From the NCBI GenBank assembly GCA_014841595.1, contig JACYUE010000002.1:682001-746000 (forward strand): 64,000 nucleotides of DNA, given 5' to 3'. Shown one piece after another: positions 1-7,910 of this stretch; position 1 is the stretch's first letter, and the number at the start of each line of letters is the position of its first letter. Position numbers and translations under genes: made by a program. Below the pieces are notes generated by a model. The model had not been told where the DNA came from. It saw nothing but the letters and a program-made list of their open reading frames with translations, and searched no databases. Origin of the DNA: Oxalobacteraceae sp. CFBP 8761 (GTDB lineage Bacteria; Pseudomonadota; Gammaproteobacteria; Burkholderiales; Burkholderiaceae_D).

Positions 1-2
1 AG

Positions 3-1208
3 CGCACCCGAGCGCTGGCCCAGGCCAACGACCGCCTGATGAACGAAATCATCGAGCGCGAGCGCGTGCAGCAGGCGATGGCGCAGTACCAGAAGATGGA
101 AGCGGTCGGGCGTCTGACCGGCGGCATCGCGCACGACTTCAACAACCTGCTCAATGTGATCCAGGGCAGCATGGATCTGATCCTGTTGATGTCGAAGGAC
201 GATGTGGCCAAGGGCCGCGCCGAGATCGCGCGCCGCGCCTGCCAGCGCGGCGGCAAGCTCACGAGCCAGTTGCTGGCGTTCGCGCGCAACCAGAGCCTCG
301 ACCTGCGCGAAACCCATATCGGCCTGCTGTTCGACGGCGTGCGCGAACTGGTGGCCAGCTCGGTGGGCTCGGCCATCCGGCTGCGCTTTGCCGTCGACGA
401 CGACTGCGCCGCGGTGCTGGCCGATGGCAACCAGATGGAGATGGCCTTGCTGAACCTGGCCATCAATGCGCGCGACGCGATGCCGGCCGGCGGCGAGCTG
501 GTGTTTGCAGCGGGCCTGTCGGCGCCGCCGGCCGGCTTGCTGGCCGAGGGCGACTATGTGCGCATTGCGGTGACCGACAGCGGCGAAGGCATGGCGCCGG
601 ATCTGGTGGCCAAGGTGTTCGAGCCGTTCTTCACGACCAAGGGTGTCAAGGGCACGGGACTGGGCCTGAGCCAGGTGTACGGCATGGCGCAGCAATCGGG
701 CGGCGCGGCGCGCATCCTCAGCGAACAGGGCGTGGGCACCACAGTGGAAATCTGGCTGCGCGCCGCCACCAATATCGACGAGGCCGAGCCGGCGCCATTG
801 GCGCAGATGCCGGTCGCAAGCCACCCGGCGCGCATCCTGATCGTCGAGGACGACGACTTCGTGCGCGCCTCGATGGTGTCGTCGCTCGAAGCGCTGGGCC
901 ACCAGGTGACGCAGGCAGCCGACGGCGAAGCGGGCCTGGCGGCGCTGCAACGGGCGCGCCCGGAGCTGTTGATCACCGATTACCTGATGCCCGGCATGAC
1001 GGGCGCCGACCTGATGGTGCGCACGCGCGCGATGTTCCCGGGCCTGCCGATGATCATCGCCACCGGCTACGCCGACATGAAGGCGATCGAGCAGGTGATC
1101 GGCGACGATATCGTGCTGCGCAAGCCGTTCCAGCTGGCCGAACTGGCCGTGAGCGTCGGCCAGGCCCTGGATCGCCAGCGCCAGCGCGAGAGCGCGGTCC
1201 TGGCGTAA
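3..1208 (+). CDS. Hybrid sensor histidine kinase/response regulator (5' end outside the window)
   Basis: The gene is cut by the window edge: the reading frame is open from base 3, upstream of the first ATG at 39, and that part looks like the coiled linker found just before a kinase core. The visible protein has a HisKA dimerisation/phosphoacceptor helix (GGIAHDFNNLL, His about 32 residues after the Met at base 39). An HATPase_c domain follows (NARDAMP N-box, DSGEGM, and GTGLGLS G-box). A receiver domain from about residue 262 carries the phosphoacceptor Asp in LLITDYLMPG. The expected role is autophosphorylation with relay to its own C-terminal receiver. No DNA-binding output domain is present, so a partner phosphotransferase is likely. 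The N-terminal sensor lies outside the window, so the signal is unknown. A promoter for the next gene starts about 40 bases downstream. Confidence 0.9.
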   Translation, partial: RTRALAQANDRLMNEIIERERVQQAMAQYQKMEAVGRLTGGIAHDFNNLLNVIQGSMDLILLMSKDDVAKGRAEIARRACQRGGKLTSQLLAFARNQSLDLRETHIGLLFDGVRELVASSVGSAIRLRFAVDDDCAAVLADGNQMEMALLNLAINARDAMPAGGELVFAAGLSAPPAGLLAEGDYVRIAVTDSGEGMAPDLVAKVFEPFFTTKGVKGTGLGLSQVYGMAQQSGGAARILSEQGVGTTVEIWLRAATNIDEAEPAPLAQMPVASHPARILIVEDDDFVRASMVSSLEALGHQVTQAADGEAGLAALQRARPELLITDYLMPGMTGADLMVRTRAMFPGLPMIIATGYADMKAIEQVIGDDIVLRKPFQLAELAVSVGQALDRQRQRESAVLA

Positions 1209-1246
1209 CGCGCACGCAGTGCGCGATTCAAGTCTGATTGCGCCTA

Positions 1247-1252
1247 TATAAT
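1247..1252 (+). promoter_or_regulatory. Probable -10 element of the ECF sigma/anti-sigma operon
   Basis: A perfect TATAAT lies 30 bases before the GTG proposed as the sigma-factor start and downstream of the alternative TTG at 1238. This argues that translation begins at 1283. No strong -35 hexamer is visible, so the assignment rests on the -10 box and position only. Confidence 0.45.
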
Positions 1253-1282
1253 CCGACAGACGCCACTTGCCAACGGACCACC

Positions 1283-1840
1283 GTGACAACCGCACCCGAC
1301 CCATTCGACTACGAAGCCGCCATCGGCGCCTGCGCCCGCGGCGACCGGCATGCCCTGCGCCGGCTGTATGACCAGGAAAGCCCGCGCCTCCTGGGCGTGG
1401 CACTGCGCATCGTGCGCGACCGCCAGAGCGCCGAAGACGTCGTGCACGACGCTTTCGTGAGCATCTGGACCCGCGCCGGCACGTTTGATGCCACGCGTGG
1501 TTCGGGCCGCGGCTGGATGTACACGATCGTGCGCCACGCAGCGCTCGACGCCGTGCGCGATGGCGCCCACGAAGTCGGCGTCGACGAAGACACGCTCGAT
1601 GCGCTCGACGCCGACGCCTTCGATCCCAATATGCAGGACGCTTTCGAGCTGCGCCAGGACATGGGCCGGCTGCACGAGTGCCTGACCCAGCTCGATCCGG
1701 CCAAGCGCAACAGCATCCTGCATGCCTATGTGGATGGCTTCTCGCACAGTGAAATCGCCGAGCGGCTCAAGTCGCCGCTGGGCACGGTCAAGGCCTGGAT
1801 CAAGCGCGGCATGAGCGCGCTGCGGGAGTGCATGGTATGA
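1283..1840 (+). CDS. ECF-type sigma-70 family RNA polymerase sigma factor
   Basis: A 185-residue extracytoplasmic-function sigma factor. Region 2 is visible near residues 25-95 (RLYDQESPRLLGVALRIV, then AEDVVHDAFVSIW, the -10 recognition helix). Region 4 lies near residues 130-185 (HSEIAERLKSPLGTVKAWIKRG), a helix-turn-helix for the -35 element. GTG at 1283 is preferred because the TATAAT box lies between it and the longer TTG start. The stop codon overlaps the ATG of the following anti-sigma gene (ATGA), so the two are translationally coupled. This is the usual layout of SigK-RskA-type pairs, where the anti-sigma factor holds the sigma factor at the membrane until a stimulus releases it. The inducing signal cannot be read from the sequence. 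Confidence 0.92.
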   Translation: MTTAPDPFDYEAAIGACARGDRHALRRLYDQESPRLLGVALRIVRDRQSAEDVVHDAFVSIWTRAGTFDATRGSGRGWMYTIVRHAALDAVRDGAHEVGVDEDTLDALDADAFDPNMQDAFELRQDMGRLHECLTQLDPAKRNSILHAYVDGFSHSEIAERLKSPLGTVKAWIKRGMSALRECMV

Positions 1841-2532
1841 ACGCAACACACGATTACGACGAACTCGCCGGCCAATACGTGCTCGGCACGCTGCCGCGCG
1901 CCCAGCGGCTCGAGGTTGACGCTGCACTGGTCGACAATGCGTCGCTGCGCGCCGCCGTCGCCTTCTGGGAAACGCGGCTGCTGCCCCTGACGACGCTGGT
2001 CGAACCGAGCACGCCACCGGCGTCGCTGTGGGCCCGCATCGAGCGCAGTCTGGGGCCTGTCACCAAACCAGCGCCGACTGCGCGCGCCGGCTGGTGGGAG
2101 CGCCTGGGCCTGTGGCGCGGCCTGGCCGCGGGTGGGTTTGCCGCCGCTGCCGTCATGGCGGTGGTGGTCGGCCTGCGCGTCAACGACCTGCAGCAGCCGC
2201 ACTATATGGTCGTGCTGGCCGCGCCGCAGAACGCGGCGCCTGGTTGGGTGCTCAAGATGACGGGGGCGACGACGCTGCGCCTCGAACCGCTGGTGGCGAC
2301 CGCCGTGCCGGCGCAGCGCGCGCTGCAGTTGTGGACCAAGGCCGACGACTGGTCCGGTCCCGTGTCGCTGGGCCTCGTCAAGCCGGGCGAGACCGTCGAG
2401 GTCAAGCTCGACAAGCTGCCGAAGATCGTGCCGAACCAGCTGTTCGAGATCACGCTGGAGCCCGAAGCCGGCTCCCCGATCGGCAAGCCGACTGGCCCGA
2501 TCCTGTTCATCGGCCGCGCCGTCGTCATCTAG
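1837..2532 (+). CDS. RskA-like transmembrane anti-sigma factor
   Basis: A 231-residue membrane-bound anti-sigma factor. The N-terminal cytoplasmic part (HDYDELAGQYVLGTLPRAQR) is the typical anti-sigma opening that contacts the sigma factor. A single hydrophobic helix follows near residues 95-113 (GLAAGGFAAAAVMAVVVGL). The periplasmic region matches the anti-sigma-K C-terminal domain in character (LQLWTKADDWSGPVSLGLV, then LFEITLEPEAGSP). The ATG at 1837 overlaps the sigma stop by four bases, so I prefer it to the GTG at 1828. The cognate partner is the ECF factor immediately upstream. A bidirectional terminator follows. Confidence 0.88.
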   Translation: MNATHDYDELAGQYVLGTLPRAQRLEVDAALVDNASLRAAVAFWETRLLPLTTLVEPSTPPASLWARIERSLGPVTKPAPTARAGWWERLGLWRGLAAGGFAAAAVMAVVVGLRVNDLQQPHYMVVLAAPQNAAPGWVLKMTGATTLRLEPLVATAVPAQRALQLWTKADDWSGPVSLGLVKPGETVEVKLDKLPKIVPNQLFEITLEPEAGSPIGKPTGPILFIGRAVVI

Positions 2533-2551
2533 GTATCGCGCACACCAATGG

Positions 2552-2588
2552 AAAAGGGCGTTCCCGCGCAAGCGGGAACGCCCTTTGT
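2552..2588. terminator. Bidirectional rho-independent terminator between convergent genes
   Basis: A near-perfect hairpin (AAAAGGGCGTTCCCGC, GCAA loop, GCGGGAACGCCCTTTG) has an A-run on one side and a T-run on the other. It sits between the anti-sigma gene and the convergent lipoprotein gene and can serve both. Confidence 0.8.
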
Positions 2589-2618
2589 TCAATCTACGGG
2601 CTGATTAACGCAGCCAGA

Positions 2619-4268
2619 TCAACGCAGCCAGATCGCGATGTCCTTCACGCCCGGCATGCCGCTGCCGATGCGCGATGCGGCCGGGTTGGCGGCGCCGCCG
2701 ATCAGCGCGCCGGCGCCGGTGGTGATGTCGACGCGGTACAGCGACGTCGGGCCACCGTCGGTGGTGCGCAGCGCTGCCAGCACCAGGCCGTTCGCGCCGC
2801 CGGCGATGTCCATGCCGCCGTCGCCGGCGATCGTCACGCCCAGCGGGCCGACATTGACCAGCGTGCCGTCATTCGGCGGGTTCTGCAGGGCCAGCACCGA
2901 GCTGGCGCTGTCGACGTCGAACAGCTGCGTCGTGGTCGCGTTCAGGATGCTGTTGGTGTAGGCGCCAGCTGCCACAACTGGGGCCACGCCGGCGCGGTTG
3001 ATGACGCCATCGGTGGTGGTCGCGCCGGTGTCGACGTTGATGCGCAGGTTCTGGCCGTTGTTGCTGATCACGCGCAGGCGGTCGGCCACCGGATTGAAGT
3101 CGACGGCAAACGCGGTGCCGGCAATCGCGGTATACGGCAGCGTGGTGTCGGTGCTGTCAGCTGCCAGCGTGGCTTTCACGGTGGCGACGCCGGTGGCCGG
3201 ATCGATCGTGATCAGGCGCGCGGTCGAGGTCAGGCCGTACAGCATATTGTCACGCGGACGCACGTCGATGCCCAGCACGACTTCGCCCGCGGCCAGGCCA
3301 CTGATGGCGACGTTGGTGTCGAGCGTGTTCGGCGTACCGACCTTGAAGCCGACCAGGCGGTTATCGTCGGTCAGGCCCAGCACGACCGGCGTCTGCGCCG
3401 CGCGGAGCGCGATGCCGCGGATGTCTTCGGTCACGCCCAGCGCGCCCACAAGTGTGGTCGGTGCGGTGGTGGCGGCCAGGTTCACGCCATACAGATTGCG
3501 TGCGCCGCCGACGGTGGCCACCATATAGCCCATGTTCGTGCGTGCATCGATGTCGAAGCCGTTGACGGCGCCGGCGACGATGCCCAGCGGGACCGGATTG
3601 GCCAGCGTGCCGTTATTTGGCGGATTCTGGGTGTACAGCGTGTTGTTGACGGCATCGATGCCGAACAGCGTCGTCGAACCGGTGCCGGCGAACGAGTTGG
3701 TGTAGGCCGAGGCGGAAATCGCCGTGTTCGCTGCGCCGCCGTTGATGCTGCCGTCGGTGGTCGTCGCGCCGGTGTCGACGTTGATGCGCAGGCTCTGGCC
3801 CGTGTTGCTGACGATGCGCAGGCGGTCGGCCATCGGGTTGAAGTCGACGCCGAAGTTGGTGCCGGCCAGCGCGGTGAACGCGTCGGTGGTGTCGGCGGCA
3901 TCAGCGGCCAGGCGCGACTTGTTGGTGGCAGCGCCAGTCGTCGGGTCGAGCGTGTACAGACGGCCGGTCGAGCCGACGCCGTACAGCATGCCGTCGGCCG
4001 GGCGCATGTCGATGCCGACCAGGTTTTCGCCGCTCTGCAGGCCGGTGACCAGCACATTGGTGCGGATGGTCGCAGGGGCGGCGCGGTCGAACGAGATCAG
4101 ACGGTTGCTGACAGTCAGGGCAACCACATCGCCAACAGTCGCGGACGCCGGCGGCGGGGTGATCGGCGCCGGCGCGGCGTTGTTGTCGTCGTCGTCGCTG
4201 CCGCAGGCGGTCAGCGCAAGGGCGATCGAAGAAACGAGGACGAGCTTGGCGAATTGTGGTTTTTTCAT
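2619..4268 (-). CDS. DUF4394 domain-containing lipoprotein (two tandem domains)
   Basis: A 549-residue secreted lipoprotein. The N-terminus MKKPQFAKLVLVSSIALALT is followed by AC and an acidic run (GSDDDDN), a type II signal peptide with lipobox LTAC. The mature protein has two copies of the same roughly 250-residue unit, each starting with a GLxxxNRLxxF/NRLISF-type strand. Both copies share phrases such as VDFNPMADRLRIVSN / VDFNPVADRLRVISN and LRINVDTGATTTDG. This is the DUF4394 signature, a predicted beta-propeller-like fold of unknown function. The duplication would give a longer propeller or two-domain surface protein. The gene is convergent to an ECF sigma/anti-sigma pair and shares its terminator. 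Whether that sigma factor controls it cannot be seen here. Confidence 0.88.
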   Translation of the reverse strand: MKKPQFAKLVLVSSIALALTACGSDDDDNNAAPAPITPPPASATVGDVVALTVSNRLISFDRAAPATIRTNVLVTGLQSGENLVGIDMRPADGMLYGVGSTGRLYTLDPTTGAATNKSRLAADAADTTDAFTALAGTNFGVDFNPMADRLRIVSNTGQSLRINVDTGATTTDGSINGGAANTAISASAYTNSFAGTGSTTLFGIDAVNNTLYTQNPPNNGTLANPVPLGIVAGAVNGFDIDARTNMGYMVATVGGARNLYGVNLAATTAPTTLVGALGVTEDIRGIALRAAQTPVVLGLTDDNRLVGFKVGTPNTLDTNVAISGLAAGEVVLGIDVRPRDNMLYGLTSTARLITIDPATGVATVKATLAADSTDTTLPYTAIAGTAFAVDFNPVADRLRVISNNGQNLRINVDTGATTTDGVINRAGVAPVVAAGAYTNSILNATTTQLFDVDSASSVLALQNPPNDGTLVNVGPLGVTIAGDGGMDIAGGANGLVLAALRTTDGGPTSLYRVDITTGAGALIGGAANPAASRIGSGMPGVKDIAIWLR

Positions 4269-4537
4269 GATGTGTCCTTATTAGTAGAATGGGTCGTCAA
4301 AGTGGATCAGGGCGCATGGCCCGCGGGCAGGCTGCCATGTCGACACGGGTACTACGCACCAGATGCAGGATTGGATGCAGCCGGATGAAAATAAATTTTT
4401 CTGCGTAGCCCGGCGGATGCATGCAGCCTGCGTGCATGTGAGAATGCACGCATTTTGATGACAATGTCGCATGTTACTGTAGGGAAATTCTGGTGCAGCC
4501 GTCCTGCACCAGCAACCCCTGTTTCAACGGTGTCGTC

Positions 4538-4741
4538 ATGCGTGTTTCCCTGGGTGAGGTCGTGTCCGTGGCCGCCTTTTCGCTGGCCGGGTCGGTCTCG
4601 TGCATCAAGGCCTGGTCGGTCTTGTCGGGTACCCCATTCACGCCGGGCTTCTACATTGCCGGCGCGATCTTCAGTCTGCTGATCTGTTCGTTTTTTTTGC
4701 TGGCGTTCGCGTCGGTGCGGGCCTGGACCCGCGTGCGCTGA
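4538..4741 (+). CDS. Small predicted inner-membrane protein
   Basis: A 67-residue protein read from ATG 4538. An upstream in-frame start at 4493 would add 15 residues. Two hydrophobic stretches are visible: VVSVAAFSLAGSVSC, and FYIAGAIFSLLICSFFLLAF followed by Arg-rich VRAWTRVR. A two-helix membrane peptide with a positive cytoplasmic tail is plausible. I do not recognise a family. It lies alone between a lipoprotein gene reading away and a convergent CoA-transferase gene. Codon use resembles the neighbours, which supports it modestly. Confidence 0.45.
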   Translation: MRVSLGEVVSVAAFSLAGSVSCIKAWSVLSGTPFTPGFYIAGAIFSLLICSFFLLAFASVRAWTRVR

Positions 4742-4787
4742 GGCAGCCCTGACGGCCGGGCGGCCGCCAGAATGGAGGGAGATGGCG

Positions 4788-6074
4788 CTAGACGACGCCG
4801 CGGTTCTGCAGGGCCGCGATCTCGGCGTCACTCTTGCCCAGCACATCGCGCAGCACGTCCAGCGTATGCTGGCCCAGCGTGGGCGGCGCCACGGTGCTGG
4901 TGGCCGGCGTGGCCGACATGCGGATCGGATTGCGCACCAGCGTCACTTCGCCGGCGCTCGGATGCGGCAGCGCGATCGCCATCGCGCGCGCCTGCACCTG
5001 CTCGTTGGCGAACACCTCCCCGACGTCGTTGATCGGCCCGCACGGCACGCCGTGCTCTTCCAGCAGCGCGATCCAGTCGGCGCGCGTCTTTTCACCAACC
5101 ATCTGGGCCAGCAGCGGCACGAGCACATCGCGATGCTGCACCCGCAGCGGGTTGGTGGCAAAGCGCGCATCGAGCGCCAGCTCGGGCCGGCCGCCCGCTT
5201 CGACGAACTTCTGGTACTGGCCATCGTTGCCGGCGGCGACGATGATGTGGCCATCCAGGCAGGCAAAGGTCTGGTAAGGCACGATATTGGCGTGCGCATT
5301 GCCCCAGCGCTTCGGGGCCTTGCCGCTGTTGAGGTAGTTGCTGCCGACATTGGCCAGCATCGCCACCTGCGTGTCGAGCAGCGCCATGTCGATCTGCTGG
5401 CCTTCACCGGTGCGGTCGCGATGCGTCAGCGCAGCCAGCACGGCCACTGTCGCATACATGCCCGTCATCAGGTCGGTCAGTGCGACGCCGGCCTTTTGCG
5501 GCCCGCCGCCGGGCACATCGTCGCGCTCGCCCGTCACCGACATCAGGCCGCCCATGCCCTGGATCAGAAAATCGTAGCCGGCGCGGTGCGCGTACGGCCC
5601 ATCCTGGCCAAAACCGGTGATCGAGCAGTAGACCAGGTCGGGTTTGAGCGCCTTCAGGCTCGCGTAGTCGAGGCCATAGCGCGCCAGGTGCCCGACCTTG
5701 AAGTTCTCGAGCACCACGTCGCATGACAGCACCAGTTCGCGCAGTAACGCCTGGCCTTCGCTGCTGGCGATGTCGACCGTCATCGAGCGCTTGCCACGGT
5801 TGGCCGTCAGATAGTAGGCCGCTTCCTGCGTATCGCGGCCAGCGGCGTCCTTCGCATACGGCGGGCCCCAGGCGCGCGTGTCGTCGCCGCTGCCGGGGCG
5901 CTCGATCTTGATCACATCGGCGCCCAGGTCGGCCAGGTTCTGCGCGCACCACGGGCCAGCCAGCACGCGCGACAGGTCGAGCACGCGGATGTGGCCGAGC
6001 GCCTTGGGCAGCGATGTGGAAGCGGAAGTGGAAGCGGAAGATGGCGTCATGGTGGAGGCAGGGTAGGCAATCAT
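4788..6074 (-). CDS. CaiB/BaiF family (family III) CoA-transferase
   Basis: A 428-residue family III CoA-transferase, which moves CoA between carboxylic acids through a glutamyl/aspartyl mixed-anhydride intermediate. Family hallmarks run in order: IRVLDLSRVLAGPWCAQNLA and DLGADVIKIERP near the N-terminus, then YYLTANRGKRSMTVD, DVVLENFKVG, GFGQDGPYAHRAGYDFLIQ (containing the conserved Asp of the active-site loop) and TALTHRDRTGEGQ. Length is normal (about 400). ATG 6074 gives a Ser/Thr-rich leader of about 20 residues; the ATG at 6050 is an alternative. The antiporter gene upstream ends only 10 bases before, so cotranscription is likely though a functional link is not obvious. The acid substrate cannot be read from sequence; oxalate, succinate/HMG or carnitine-type donors are all possible in the family. 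Confidence 0.88.
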   Translation of the reverse strand: MIAYPASTMTPSSASTSASTSLPKALGHIRVLDLSRVLAGPWCAQNLADLGADVIKIERPGSGDDTRAWGPPYAKDAAGRDTQEAAYYLTANRGKRSMTVDIASSEGQALLRELVLSCDVVLENFKVGHLARYGLDYASLKALKPDLVYCSITGFGQDGPYAHRAGYDFLIQGMGGLMSVTGERDDVPGGGPQKAGVALTDLMTGMYATVAVLAALTHRDRTGEGQQIDMALLDTQVAMLANVGSNYLNSGKAPKRWGNAHANIVPYQTFACLDGHIIVAAGNDGQYQKFVEAGGRPELALDARFATNPLRVQHRDVLVPLLAQMVGEKTRADWIALLEEHGVPCGPINDVGEVFANEQVQARAMAIALPHPSAGEVTLVRNPIRMSATPATSTVAPPTLGQHTLDVLRDVLGKSDAEIAALQNRGVV

Positions 6075-6084
6075 GAAGCGCCGA

Positions 6085-7854
6085 TTATAACGGGCCGGCC
6101 GTGGGCTGCGGCGCCAGCTGGGCAGCCGCGGACAGTGCGCGTTCACGGTCGACGATGGCGTCGATCGTGCGTTCTTCGAGCCCCATTGCCCCGAGCACGA
6201 AGCTGGACAATTGCAGGCTCGCTTCCAGCGTTTCCGGCACCACGACCGAGGCGCCGGCCAGGCGCAGGTCGCGCGCGTGCTTCTCGTCGCGCGAGCGGGC
6301 AAACAAGGCCACGTGCGGGAATTCGCGCCGGATGCCGTGCACGGCCTGCAGCGCCGCGAGCGGCTGGTCCATCGTCAGCACGATCGCGGGCGCCTCGTCG
6401 GCATGCACGCGGCGCAGCAGCTCGGGGCGCGCCGCGTTGCCGAACCAGACCGGCCAGCCATCGGCGCGCAGTTGCGCCACCAGCCGCGCATCGGTTTCGA
6501 ATGCCACGAATGGAATCTTTTGCGCAGTGAGCAGCTTGCCCAGTTGCTGGCCGACGCGGCCGAAGCCGGCAATGATGACCTGGCCGCGCGCAACGCTCAA
6601 CGCTTCGTGATCGTGCTGCGCGGCCAGCTGGTCCCCGCGCGTTTCCAGCTGGTCGCCGATGGCCCGGCCCAGGCGCGCCAGCAGCGGTGTGATGAACAGC
6701 GACAGGCCGACCGCCAGCATCACGCGCGCGCCCAGCGCCGGGTCGAGCACGCCGCTGGTGGCCGCATAGCCGATGACGATAAAGGCGAACTCGCCGCCCT
6801 GGCCCAGCAGCAGGCCACCTTCGACGGCGCGGCCCCACGGCAGGCCGCCAATCCGGAACAGCAGGGCCACGACAACGCCCTTGATCAGCACCAGCCCAAG
6901 GACGAAGCTTGCCAGCCACAGCGGTGCGTCGAGGATCTGGCCGGTGTCGATGGTCATCCCGACCGTCATGAAGAACAGCCCCATGAGCAGCCCCTTGAAC
7001 GGCTCGACCATCAGCTCGACCTCGTGCTTGAATTCGGTCTCGGCCAGCAGCAGGCCGGCAATCAAGGCGCCCAGCGCCATCGACAGGCCGGCGGCGGCCG
7101 ACAGCGCCGCGATGCCGAAGGTCGCGAGCAGGACCAGCGCCATGAACACGTCGGGCTGGCGCTGGCGGGCAAAGGCGCGAAACAGCGGATGCACGACGCG
7201 CCCGCCCACGAGGTAGATGAGGGCAATCGCGCCGGCGGCCTTGGCCAGCGTGATCGCGGCCAGCAGCAGCGCGCCGTTGCCGTCGCCGGCGCCCTTGGCC
7301 AATGCGCCGATCAGGATCAGGATCGGCACCACGGCCAGATCCTGCAGCATCAATACGGCAAACGCGGCCTGGCCCAGGCGCGTGCCGGTGCTGTGCTGCT
7401 GGTTCATCAGCTGCATGACGACGGCGGTGGACGAGAGCGAGAGCACGAGGCCGAGGATCACCGCGGTCTGGCCCGGCAAGCCATACAGGTACAACGCGGC
7501 GCCGATCAGCGTGGCGCTGGCCGCGACCTGCGCGGTGCCGGCACCGAACACCCAGCGCCGCATCGACCACAGGCGCGCGGCTGACAGTTCCAGTCCAATC
7601 ATGAACATCAGGAACAGCACGCCGATTTCAGCGAGCATCGAGATGCCGGGGCCGGCGGGGAATGTGAGGAACGACAGCCACGGCGTGTGCAGGGCCAGCG
7701 CGCCCAGGCCGAAGGGGCCGAGCAGGGCGCCGACGGCGAGAAAGCCGAGCACCTGGTTGATGCGCAGGCGCTGCAGGGTGGGGATGAGGATGCCGGCCAG
7801 GATCAGGAACAGCAGGATTTCACGCAGAAAGGGAAAAGCGTGGTGGTCGTTCAC
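6085..7854 (-). CDS. CPA2 family monovalent cation:proton antiporter (KefB/YbaL type)
   Basis: A 589-residue membrane antiporter. About 12-13 hydrophobic helices occupy residues 5-390 (Na+/H+ exchanger domain), including LGFLAVGALLGPFGLG and the conserved GLELSAARLWSMRR region. A cytosolic RCK/TrkA-N domain follows from about residue 420, with the Rossmann signature VIIAGFGRVGQQLGKLL. It binds a nucleotide and ends in a short variable tail. The family exchanges K+ or Na+ for H+ and is gated by nucleotide or glutathione adducts. The glutathione-binding residues of true KefB/C cannot be confirmed by eye, so YbaL-like is equally likely. It is transcribed upstream of, and almost abutting, the CoA-transferase gene. 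Confidence 0.9.
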   Translation of the reverse strand: MNDHHAFPFLREILLFLILAGILIPTLQRLRINQVLGFLAVGALLGPFGLGALALHTPWLSFLTFPAGPGISMLAEIGVLFLMFMIGLELSAARLWSMRRWVFGAGTAQVAASATLIGAALYLYGLPGQTAVILGLVLSLSSTAVVMQLMNQQHSTGTRLGQAAFAVLMLQDLAVVPILILIGALAKGAGDGNGALLLAAITLAKAAGAIALIYLVGGRVVHPLFRAFARQRQPDVFMALVLLATFGIAALSAAAGLSMALGALIAGLLLAETEFKHEVELMVEPFKGLLMGLFFMTVGMTIDTGQILDAPLWLASFVLGLVLIKGVVVALLFRIGGLPWGRAVEGGLLLGQGGEFAFIVIGYAATSGVLDPALGARVMLAVGLSLFITPLLARLGRAIGDQLETRGDQLAAQHDHEALSVARGQVIIAGFGRVGQQLGKLLTAQKIPFVAFETDARLVAQLRADGWPVWFGNAARPELLRRVHADEAPAIVLTMDQPLAALQAVHGIRREFPHVALFARSRDEKHARDLRLAGASVVVPETLEASLQLSSFVLGAMGLEERTIDAIVDRERALSAAAQLAPQPTAGPL

Positions 7855-7872
7855 GGAAGTACCTGTTCATGG

Positions 7873-7896
7873 AGGGTTGGCGCAATTGCCAACCCT
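7873..7896. repeat. Inverted repeat between antiporter and GH1-RmlD genes
   Basis: AGGGTTGGC and GCCAACCCT form a nine-base-pair hairpin around GCAATT. It lies between the 3' end of the GH1-RmlD gene and the start of the antiporter gene. It resembles in design the GTAGGGTGG palindromes seen at 12.8 and 26.0 kb. Confidence 0.5.
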
Positions 7897-7910
7897 ACCA
7901 CACCGACGGG

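Noticed and set aside
2028..4388. 786-residue plus-strand open frame across the anti-sigma and DUF4394 genes
   Set aside because: It is out of frame with the anti-sigma gene and antisense to the lipoprotein gene; the protein is Arg/Ala-rich without any domain. High GC creates such shadows.
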